Source: Microcystis aeruginosa FD4
GTDB lineage: Bacteria > Cyanobacteriota > Cyanobacteriia > Cyanobacteriales > Microcystaceae
DNA length: 64,000 bases
Reading direction: 5' to 3'
Assembly (NCBI RefSeq): GCF_009792235.1
Contig: NZ_CP046973.1
Coordinates: forward strand, 2,542,001-2,606,000
In this document: one piece after another, positions 17,489 to 25,403 of the stretch
How positions within the stretch are numbered: the stretch's first letter is position 1
How the letters are laid out: each line of letters opens with the position of its first letter
The notes under the pieces: model-generated
What the model was told of the DNA's origin: nothing
Seen by the model: only the letters and a program-made list of their open reading frames with translations
Database searches by the model: none
Program-made: the position numbers and the translations under genes

Positions 17489-17982
17489 TCAATTTCCTCA
17501 ATCTTTCGGTTTCAAAAGCGACGGACCATGGGCTATTTGTCTATGCTTTGAGGCTACTTCTGGAAATCTGGTCTTGTTAAGAAAGTTCTAAGAAGATGAG
17601 TCCGCATCGTTAAAGCCTCATCTTGATATTCATCTGCCTCTCAGACCTGGGAACTGAGTCTTGGTTTCAGTTGTTAGGTCTGTTTGGCAAGTGCCAGCTT
17701 GACCCACAATTAGGTAAGCACAGCCAGGAGACGAGATTTTCAATTAATCCCTGAGTCTTGCTCGATAACAGCATTTTTTATCCGTTTCCGCCGTTTCTGT
17801 CTATCAGAATCTAGGAAAAAAGGAGTTTTTGAGTTACTCCCCTCGGCAACGGGTTTCTGTGGAAGGGAAAATAGCGCACTTTTCGATTTTCCAAAAACCA
17901 CGATTCTTTTAAGAAATGCTTTAATCGAGTCTTATAGACGACTATAACTCACTCGGTCACTCTCTGACAAGATGATAAGTAG
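17489..17982 (-). other. Long region upstream of rne, probable leader
   Basis: No gene is seen between the rne ATG and the mobile elements. Cyanobacterial and enterobacterial rne mRNAs carry long 5' untranslated regions that RNase E cleaves to control its own level, so this AT-rich stretch with U-rich runs (on the minus strand) is a likely leader. I did not identify a specific promoter. The role is inference from family knowledge. Confidence 0.35.
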
Positions 17983-18069
17983 GGTTGGCTGAAAAAGTTT
18001 CTCGTGGGGACAGGGTGTAGGGTGTGGGGTGTGAGGTTTTAACCATTTTCAGGCTGACTTTTTCGGCTA
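17983..18069. mobile_element. Partial family B MITE
   Basis: The sequence begins GGTTGGCTGAAAAAGTTT, continues with the gtgtagggtgtgggg run and a ttttaaccattttcagg segment, and then loses similarity near 18069. It matches the right half of the family B elements (14921, 61433) in inverse orientation. The other end is missing. It lies 63 bases from the intact family A copy. Confidence 0.6.
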
Positions 18070-18124
18070 AAATTCCCTTTTTATCCCCTTTTGGCTTTCT
18101 AAGAGCATTAATTAACCCGCTAGT

Positions 18125-18350
18125 CTAGTTAGGGTTTGCTGAAAAAGTACGGGCGAAGCATTCGGATAGAAAATCTATGGTTTCACCGATAGGTTATTGC
18201 CCGAATGCTTCGCCCCTACAGGACGCGGGCCGATGAAGACGCAAGGTTTTGAAGCACGATTCTCTCAAAATCTTGCACCTGTTTCGCGAGAAAAGCCACA
18301 AAACCCTTACCTTGCCTACATTTCACATTTATTCAGCAAGTCCTAGTTAG
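18125..18350. mobile_element. MITE, family A copy 2, with 8-bp target duplication
   Basis: The 210-bp element at 18133-18342 differs by only a few bases from 12517-12726. It is bordered by the perfect direct repeat CTAGTTAG at 18125-18132 and 18343-18350. It shares the internal 15-bp hairpin arms. It inserted between the rne upstream region and the frameshifted methyltransferase gene, 35 bases past that gene's end. Confidence 0.85.
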
Positions 18351-18384
18351 GATTATTGATGAGATGACCGGATTGACGGTCTCC

Positions 18385-19903
18385 TTAATCCCTTAATTCC
18401 CGTTCAGGCAGGGCGATAACGTTCAAAATTCCCTGTAAATCGGCTTCTGACTCGATTTCTAGCAATTCTTGCAGGTAGGGACGATAACGGTATAGTCGAT
18501 AACCTTTCCCCTCTAACCATCGGGCTGCGGCCAAATTACTGCCTTGATTAGCGGCAATATTTTCGTAGAGGATAATCGGGGCAAAACGCTCAATTAAAAG
18601 TTGACTACCTTCTAAAACCAGTAATTCGTGGCCTTCCGCATCAATATTTAAGCAAGTCCACCCTTTCTAACTGATAGGTATCAATTAAACTATCGAGGGT
18701 AAGACAGGGAACTTGTTCGTAATTTTCTGACTTTAATTGGGTTGCATCGGTAACGACTTCATTTAATTCACTAGCTTGCTCAAGAGATAAATAAACATTT
18801 CCCCCTTGATTACTGGCTGCTCCTCCACAGGGATAAACCCAAGAAAATTGATTAACCCGACAGGTTTCTTCTAGCAACTGGATACATTGGGAAAAAGGTT
18901 CAATAGCGATAACTTTTCCCGTCTTACCGACTCGATGAGCGGCACTAAAAGTATAAACTCCGACATTAGCACCCACATCAATAACCGTCATTCCTTCCCT
19001 AATACTATGGCGCCAAAATTCCATTTCTGCTTCAAACCAATCCCCTTGGGCGAGTAAAACTCCCGTGACAAAACTGCGAAAACTTGCTTCTACAGCTAGG
19101 GTAATATCCCGCTCAAAATCGAGATAGGTAAAGGGCTGATTTACATCTAAATTTGTCCAACTTTTCCTCGTTACTTTCGCTGTTTCTAACCAAAAATTAG
19201 CTAATTGTTGTTGTCCTAATCCCCGATAGGCTAAATAAAGGGCTTGCAAATTGCCAGCATCTTCCGGATCGAGATTAACGGCGCGATGGAGATGAAATAA
19301 ACCTTCTAGCTGTTGATTAATTAATTTGGCGATACCTAATTGACGATTGAGATGACAAGAATTGGGGTTAACATGATTAGCTAATTCCAGAAATCTTAAC
19401 CCATTTTTATTATAAAAAGCCAGAGATGAGCGATATAATATTTCTGTAGATAAAATCAGGGTTTGCTCGTTATAATTAGCAGTCTCCAATAAATCCCTGA
19501 ATAATTCCTGTCGGTTATGGGCAGGAAAATAATAAATTAACCCCAGGGGATAATTAGCATTAACCGATGATAGCACTTGGACTAAAGCATTAAAAGCATT
19601 TTGTGCCGCTAAATCTCGATCGCCGACTAGATAATAAACTAGAGCTAAATGGGCAGTAGTGAGGGGATAAACCGCCATTTCTAGGACCCTTTGCAGAGAT
19701 TGAAAAGCCATCTCCACATACATCGATCGCATTGGGGAATTTTCCGCTTCAATTAAAGCCATCACCGCACAATTATGAAAATCTAAAGCCGTTTCCGGTT
19801 CATCCCAATTAGTAGATAGATTTTCTGCGATTAAAAACTCTCCATCCAGTGCAGGATTAATTGACTGGAGATACCGACGATAAAGCGCTAAATAATCACT
19901 CAT
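18385..19903 (-). pseudogene. FkbM-type methyltransferase, frameshifted
   Basis: The frame opens at ATG 19903 and stops at 18641 after 420 residues, in the middle of the FkbM signature (VDLLK...). Removing one base at about 18646 restores DLLKIDAEGHELLVLEG and extends the protein by about 85 residues to TAA at 18385, completing the fold. The N-terminal ~260 residues are alpha-helical TPR-like repeats. The methyltransferase domain starts at about 300 with the SAM motif VIDVGANVGVYT. FkbM enzymes O-methylate sugars or small molecules. The start overlaps the upstream membrane-protein gene by 8 bases. Either an inactivating insertion or a base-calling error. Confidence 0.78.
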
Positions 19904-20652
19904 AATCTAGTATGACCTGCACCCATTTGGGCGGACGAGAAATCGGATTACCAAGGCGATCAAGAACTAATAACGCCACTAAATGCACGGCAAATAAGTA
20001 TAATAAACTATTGACAAATATGCCTACAACTGCTACCGATTGCACTTGCAGGAGCGTCGGTTTAGCGAGAATCCCTAACTGGGTAAAAATCCAATCAATA
20101 AAATTAGTCGCTTGGGTAATCACATATAACCAGAGATTTTCGCCTAAAAGAATTGAAAATAGCCAAAAACGAAAGAATAAGCCAAACGCCCCCAACAGTC
20201 CCCCCAGTCAAGATAGAAAATTCCCAGCGCGCACCCCGGCGCCAGCATAGCCCCAATTGTACCCCCATCAAGCCGTGGGGAATCAAAAAGACAATACTGC
20301 GAGTCGGTCCCATCAACACCGACAAAAGTAAACTAGAAACTAATGCTGTCATCCAGGCACAACGAGCGCCCCAACGTAAATAGGCTAAAGCGATAGGAAT
20401 CGGGAAGAAAACCCTTAATAACGGTCCGAGGGGAAAATAATAATCAATTAACCAGATTAAACTGGTAGCACTGGCCAAAAAAGCCGTCTCCACCGTGATC
20501 AGAGTAGAGATAGACTTGAGGGGAGATGGTTGCATAGGTTTAGCAGTGGGTTTATCTAGGGGTTTCCCTTCCTCCCCCAGATCTACCCAATTGGTTTCAT
20601 CTATTGTCTCTTCTGAGGATTGAGCGGGAGAATTAGCGTGAGGATCGTTCAT
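19896..20652 (-). pseudogene. DUF2232-like integral membrane protein, frameshifted
   Basis: An N-terminal frame (20104-20652) and a C-terminal frame (19896-20195) fit end to end if one G is removed from the six-G run (plus-strand C-run 20200-20205). This gives the continuous segment SILTGGLLGAFGLFFRF and a product of about 251 residues. It has a ~50-residue soluble acidic/Pro-rich N-terminus and about six membrane helices. Proteins of this type in cyanobacteria are of unknown function and resemble energy-coupling or S-component-like membrane proteins. It lies upstream of the FkbM gene with an 8-base overlap. The homopolymer makes slippage or sequencing error plausible. Confidence 0.72.
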
Positions 20653-20828
20653 TCTATAATTTATCCGGTGGTCGGGACGGGTTGGCAGGCTATTCTTAGC
20701 TTAGACTTGTGACTCCCAGTCAGACAAGAGGCAAAAAATACTAGGCTGTTGACTATCTAAATGGGAGAGGGGTCGGGGGTGAGGGAATTTAGGGAAAATT
20801 TCCCTGTTTCTCCTGAAAAAAACTGGCT

Positions 20829-21533
20829 CTAAATACCTTCTAAATCGGACCCCAACTCCCGTAAACGAGATTTTAATTGTTCTATTTGTTGTAAGGCTAA
20901 AACTTTCTCTTGATGTTCCTGTTTAGCCACTTCTGCGGGGGTAGGAATTAATTCCCCCTCCCTATGAAAATAGCGTAATTGTTGTTGATAAATACCCAGA
21001 AATAAGCCTAAGCGATCGCTCCATAGCCAACCCCTGTCCGTCGGTTCAATTGCTTGATATTGCCCTTCCATGAGCCGAAATCCTTGGAATTCTAAGGTTT
21101 CAGGATCGAACCAAAAATAATCGGGAGTGCGAAAAATATCTTGATAAATTTGTTTTTTCTCGCCGCGATCCATTTTGGCGGTACTAGGAGAGAGAATTTC
21201 CACGATAACATCGGGATATTTGCCCCCTTCTCCCCAAACTACCCAACTTTTTCGATCTAAGCGTCTTTCTGTTCCCAAAACGACAAAAAAATCTGGCCCG
21301 CGAAAATCCTCGGATTTTTTCTGATTAGGACTATAATAAATGCTCAAATTAGCGGCGGCAAAATAATCATTACGATCTTGCCATAACCATTCTAAACATT
21401 GAAGTAAAATCAGAATTTGTTGTAAATGAGCGTAGCTTTCCAAGGGGGGTTCCTCACTCCAGATATCCCTGGGGGGAAATTTTACCTCATCCGCACAAGA
21501 CTCGTTATTATCGATGATGGGAAAAGTGGTCAT
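20829..21533 (-). CDS. Uma2-family PD-(D/E)XK nuclease-fold protein
   Basis: Uma2 (DUF820) proteins carry a restriction-endonuclease fold and are hugely expanded in cyanobacteria; their biological role is unknown. The 234-residue protein has the core acidic motif YPDVIVEILSPST (about residues 106-118), then KKQIYQ and YFWFDPETLEFQGF. A C-terminal coiled-coil stretch of about 35 residues (EHQEKVLALQQIEQLKSRL) follows. It belongs to a different subtype from the two copies at 28568 and 32168. It lies downstream of the cupA terminator hairpin, so it is probably transcribed separately. Confidence 0.85.
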   Translation of the reverse strand: MTTFPIIDNNESCADEVKFPPRDIWSEEPPLESYAHLQQILILLQCLEWLWQDRNDYFAAANLSIYYSPNQKKSEDFRGPDFFVVLGTERRLDRKSWVVWGEGGKYPDVIVEILSPSTAKMDRGEKKQIYQDIFRTPDYFWFDPETLEFQGFRLMEGQYQAIEPTDRGWLWSDRLGLFLGIYQQQLRYFHREGELIPTPAEVAKQEHQEKVLALQQIEQLKSRLRELGSDLEGI

Positions 21534-21576
21534 CTTTTTTGAGGTTGGGTGTCGGCCATCTCATTATATCAAAAAA

Positions 21577-21595
21577 GGTGGGCTATAAACCCACC
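21577..21595 (-). terminator. Terminator after cupA
   Basis: A perfect 6-bp GC-rich stem (ggtggg at 21577-21582, cccacc at 21590-21595) with a 7-base loop is flanked by A-runs and T-runs on both sides, so it can stop transcription in either direction. It lies 20 bases past the cupA stop and ends the CO2-uptake operon before the Uma2 gene. Confidence 0.75.
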
Positions 21596-21615
21596 AAAAA
21601 AGTAATCAAAAAACC

Positions 21616-22911
21616 TTAACGATAATTAGGATTTTGGATATCTCTAAGACGCGCTTCGGGGCGTTTAAATCTGTCCATTTGTGCCTCAAAGAATTGACGA
21701 TTTTTGAGTAAATGTTTGGGATTAGGATCGTCGAGGGGATAGAGTAAAGCAGTGCGTAGAGCTTGAATAACTGCCGAAGTCACATTATACATCGATCGCT
21801 GGAAACTAATCCCTAATTGAATCAAAATATCGTCTTCCCCCCGGCACTGTTGCTGATAGTAATCGATCAGATATTGGGGTAAAAAATGATACATATCATC
21901 CATTAACAACGTGGGAGGAATTCCCGCAGTACCCACGGGGAAAACATCAGCGTAAAGAATGCCATAGTGAAAGTCTTTTTGTTGGTAGGGAACCTGTTTT
22001 GCTTGGGCATTATAGGACTTTGTACCCCGGAAGGGAGCAGTACGATAAAAGACGGCTTCCACATAGGGTAAAGCCGCTTCATAAAGCCAAGTAAAAGCCT
22101 TTGATTTGGGGATAATTTCGTAGCATTGACCATCAATATAAACGTGATGATAAATTGGCCGGCCAGCGATGGCAAAAATGCCATTAACGAGGAAATTCAT
22201 GGCATCAGGAACACCTTTAAATCCGCCTTCATCGTAGATATCAGACATCTCGAAAAACACCGGGGCCATCACTTCCCAGAATAGTCCTAAATTGGAGTAA
22301 TAGGACATCATCCGCACCTGTTCCAAGAACATATCGGGGAACAGGTCATAAAGTTTCATCATCACGGGATTTTTCTTGAAATAGGCCTTAATAGCGCGGT
22401 CGGCATTTTGGCGATATTCTTCTGAATCAAGATAGGCATCAAATAAACCCCAACCCATATCGCGACCATGCCACAACATGGCTTGCATACAAGCTTCGGC
22501 AAATTCCATATTAATACGATCATGCCAAAGATGATGGATTAATCTGGGCATTTTTCGGGTTTTACCTTTATCCATAAATTCTAACAATTCAGGGTGAGCA
22601 GAACCCGTGCCGCGCCAGATGCGTAAATCGGCATTATCACCAGCGTAATGATTTTGTAGATCTAGGTATTCTTGGGGTAGAAAATATTTAAAAAAGGGCA
22701 AAGGATCCAAGAAAACTCGTTCGGCAATATAGAGCAGATCTCGCCAATAAAAATCCATCGGTACGGCATAAGCTTTATAAATGCCGATAATTTGCATCAG
22801 GTTTTCGGTAGTATCTGGTAACATGGATCCACCCGCTTCTAAACGGTGGATAATGTCGGCAAATTCGTGAGTAGAAGGGGGAAGTTTGGCTTTGATTAAT
22901 GTCCCAGTCAT
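21616..22911 (-). CDS. cupA: CO2 hydration protein CupA (ChpY)
   Basis: CupA is the large peripheral subunit of the high-affinity NDH-1MS complex (NDH-1 with NdhD3/NdhF3). It is thought to hydrate CO2 to bicarbonate on the cytoplasmic side of the thylakoid membrane, driven by electron flow. The 431-residue soluble protein is rich in Trp, His, Tyr and Met, matching the Cup/Chp family in length and composition (for example MPRLIHHLWHDRINMEFAEA and LPQYLIDYYQQQ). CupA rather than CupB is inferred from the ndhF3/ndhD3 neighbours. The usual small partner gene cupS is not next to it. Confidence 0.93.
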   Translation of the reverse strand: MTGTLIKAKLPPSTHEFADIIHRLEAGGSMLPDTTENLMQIIGIYKAYAVPMDFYWRDLLYIAERVFLDPLPFFKYFLPQEYLDLQNHYAGDNADLRIWRGTGSAHPELLEFMDKGKTRKMPRLIHHLWHDRINMEFAEACMQAMLWHGRDMGWGLFDAYLDSEEYRQNADRAIKAYFKKNPVMMKLYDLFPDMFLEQVRMMSYYSNLGLFWEVMAPVFFEMSDIYDEGGFKGVPDAMNFLVNGIFAIAGRPIYHHVYIDGQCYEIIPKSKAFTWLYEAALPYVEAVFYRTAPFRGTKSYNAQAKQVPYQQKDFHYGILYADVFPVGTAGIPPTLLMDDMYHFLPQYLIDYYQQQCRGEDDILIQLGISFQRSMYNVTSAVIQALRTALLYPLDDPNPKHLLKNRQFFEAQMDRFKRPEARLRDIQNPNYR

Positions 22912-22968
22912 AGTTTTAGGTAAAGTGATTAGGAACGGTTACAATAATTCGGAAACAGCAGGGGATAA

Positions 22969-24519
22969 CTAACTATTACTCAAAAATTTACCCCGATTCA
23001 ACCAGTTGGTTTTTGAGGACTTTTGCGGAGATTTTTTAAAGACAAAACTAGGTTTTGCTTCTCCCGATAAGCTGGCAACCATCGAGTTAGTGGTGGGTTC
23101 AATCCAACGGACTAAATAATTGGGTTGAATGCCTAAAAAGACGATTAATACCATTAGGACAAAAGCGGGAATAGTTTCCGATTTCAAGACTTTGGGATAG
23201 TAGGCAAGTTTATTATCCAATTTACCAAAACAGGTGCGATTAAGGAGGATAACAAAGTAAACCGCCGTTAAACCAGAAGCGATGATACAGAGAACCGTCT
23301 GCACGGGAAAACGGGAAAAACTACCCTGAAAAACGATAAATTCCGCCACAAATCCCACTAATCCGGGGATACCAGCGCTGGCCATACCAGCGAGAATTAA
23401 CAGGGCGCTAACCAGGGGTAAACCGCGAATTGGGTTCATTAAACCGTTTAAAACGTCTAAATCTCTGGTTCCGGCTTTGCGTTCGACAATGCCCACCAGA
23501 TAGAATAAAAGGGCGAGAATCAGACCGTGGCTAATCATTTGTGCGACGGCACCAAGGACGCTTAAACCCGTGCCGGCGGCGGCTGCTACCAGTATATAGC
23601 CCATGTGACCGATCGAACTGTAGGCCACCATGCGTTTAATGTCTTTTTGGGCAATAGCGCTCAAGGCCCCGTAAATAACGCTAATAACGCCGACAATTGC
23701 CAGTCCGGGGGCGATTAAAGACCAAGTTTCGGGGAATAATTGCAGACCAAAGCGAACTAAGCCATAAGTACCGAGTTTAGCGAGGATACCACCTAATAAA
23801 ATTGCTGTAGCGGGGGAAGCTTCCGTATAGGCATCCGGTAGCCAAGTATGGAGAGGTACGAGGGGAATTTTGATGCCAAATCCCACTAACAGCAGAGTTA
23901 AGAGCAGTAACTGGGTTTTTTGGGAGAAATCGGCGGTCGAGAGGGAAGAATAGTCAAAAGTGCCGCCGTTGAGGAAACCTATGCCTAAAAATGCCGCTAG
24001 GACTAATAACCCGGAGACGGCAGTGTAGAGAAGGAATTTAATCGAAGCATAGCCACGTTTTTCGCCTCCCCAGATAGCAATCATCAGATAAAAGGGGATT
24101 AATTCTAGTTCATAGAAAACGATGAACAGCAGCAGGTTTTTGGCCATTAATGCCCCAGAAACCCCGGCGTTAATCAGGAGGATTAGGATGTAATAAAGTC
24201 GGGGACGCTCTATTTTTTCTTCGCTACTATAGATAGCTATTCCTGTCAAGAAACAGTTTAAAATAATTAACGGTAAGGACAAACCATCGACTCCGAGGTT
24301 ATAACTTAAACCGATTGGTTTTGCCCATTCGCGGTATTCAGAAAATTGAAAGCCATTGCTGGTTAAGTTATATTGGGTCAGCAGATATAAAGACCAAAGG
24401 AGGACGGCGGCAACAAAAAAGAGGGTAATTTGACGTAATTTTGCTGGGGCGAATTTATCGGGGAAAAGACCGACTATAATTGCTCCAATTATTGGCAACC
24501 AAAGCAGGGTACTGAGCAT
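22969..24519 (-). CDS. ndhD3: NAD(P)H dehydrogenase subunit D3
   Basis: NdhD3 is an antiporter-like membrane subunit that replaces NdhD1/D2 in the inducible CO2-uptake NDH-1MS complex. I start at ATG 24519 (MLSTLLWLPIIGA), which fits the family N-terminus; an in-frame TTG at 24570 would add 17 residues. The protein of about 516 residues has roughly 14 membrane helices, with the conserved FYELELIPFYLMI segment (charged Glu), the HTWLPDAYTEAS motif and lysines in KRMVAYSSIGHMGY. It is followed 57 bases later by cupA and preceded by the carbonic anhydrase gene. Confidence 0.93.
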   Translation of the reverse strand: MLSTLLWLPIIGAIIVGLFPDKFAPAKLRQITLFFVAAVLLWSLYLLTQYNLTSNGFQFSEYREWAKPIGLSYNLGVDGLSLPLIILNCFLTGIAIYSSEEKIERPRLYYILILLINAGVSGALMAKNLLLFIVFYELELIPFYLMIAIWGGEKRGYASIKFLLYTAVSGLLVLAAFLGIGFLNGGTFDYSSLSTADFSQKTQLLLLTLLLVGFGIKIPLVPLHTWLPDAYTEASPATAILLGGILAKLGTYGLVRFGLQLFPETWSLIAPGLAIVGVISVIYGALSAIAQKDIKRMVAYSSIGHMGYILVAAAAGTGLSVLGAVAQMISHGLILALLFYLVGIVERKAGTRDLDVLNGLMNPIRGLPLVSALLILAGMASAGIPGLVGFVAEFIVFQGSFSRFPVQTVLCIIASGLTAVYFVILLNRTCFGKLDNKLAYYPKVLKSETIPAFVLMVLIVFLGIQPNYLVRWIEPTTNSMVASLSGEAKPSFVFKKSPQKSSKTNWLNRGKFLSNS

Positions 24520-24597
24520 ATTGGGATCGAGCGAATTTATAATGACTGGGATGAGAAAACGATTAGCCAACCAACACGATGACTAATCGGGAATTGA

Positions 24598-25323
24598 CTA
24601 AATTAAACTTACTTTGCCGCTATCGAGATCATAGTAGGCTCCGACAACTTTTAATTGTTTGCCGTCCACTAATTCACCGATAACTGGGGATTTGCCTAAT
24701 TTCTCTACTTGATAATTAACATTAGCTTTGATCGCTCGCTCAAGTTTGTTAGAACCGGGTTGTCTTTCGGCCCGCTCAACTCCCACCTGTAGGCCATCGA
24801 TTAAACGACCGATTTGTCCGGGGAAACGACCCCCTTCAATGGTGGCTTTTACCGCTCCACAACGGGAATGACCGAGGACAACAATTACCTTAGCTCCTAA
24901 CACCAACGTGCCGAATTCTAGACTACCAATTTCTTCGGAAGTGGCTAAATTTCCCGCTACCCGACAAACAAACAGATCCCCTAATCCTTGATCAAAAACG
25001 ATCTCCGCCGGTACGCGAGAATCGGCACAGCCCAAAATTGCCGCAAAAGGGGCTTGACTTTCGGCCACTTCTGTGAGTCGCCCTTGATCGCGATTAGGAC
25101 TTTTTTGTCTTCGTTCCCAGAAACGTTGATTGCCTTCCATGAGCATAGTCAAAGCTTGGTCGGGGTTCAATCCTTTATTTTGAGCAGTTAGCCATGGCTG
25201 GGAATTAACAGCGGTTTGGGCGTTAGTTTGGGACAATTGCGAGCCTAAAATAGTAGCGGCCAGACCAGTTCCCAAAAAACCACCCCCATAACGGATTAAT
25301 TGGCGACGAGAGGTATTGAACAT
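24598..25323 (-). CDS. ecaB: Beta-carbonic anhydrase with export signal (EcaB-like)
   Basis: This 241-residue beta-class carbonic anhydrase interconverts CO2 and bicarbonate. Zinc ligands are C99, H152 and C155, and the catalytic pair is D101/R103 (CADSRVP and GHSRCG). The N-terminus (SRRQLIRYGGGFLGTG at 5-20, then a hydrophobic stretch and a small-residue end) looks like a twin-arginine signal or anchor, so the enzyme acts in the periplasm or thylakoid lumen. In Synechocystis EcaB is reported to act with the NDH-1 CO2-uptake complexes. Here the gene lies inside the ndhF3-ndhD3-cupA operon, 78 bases before the ndhD3 ATG. The symbol is by analogy. Confidence 0.85.
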   Translation of the reverse strand: MFNTSRRQLIRYGGGFLGTGLAATILGSQLSQTNAQTAVNSQPWLTAQNKGLNPDQALTMLMEGNQRFWERRQKSPNRDQGRLTEVAESQAPFAAILGCADSRVPAEIVFDQGLGDLFVCRVAGNLATSEEIGSLEFGTLVLGAKVIVVLGHSRCGAVKATIEGGRFPGQIGRLIDGLQVGVERAERQPGSNKLERAIKANVNYQVEKLGKSPVIGELVDGKQLKVVGAYYDLDSGKVSLI

Positions 25324-25403
25324 CGGTAGTTGTTTCCATTAATCAGGACAAATCCTATTATCAGGGCCGGGGATGCTAAAGAAAAGCCTAAGTTATCAAA
25401 TCT

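Noticed and set aside
18641..19903. Programmed frameshifting as the explanation for the split FkbM gene
   Set aside because: No slippery heptamer with a downstream structure is evident, and the break falls in a catalytic motif, so a simple lesion is more likely.
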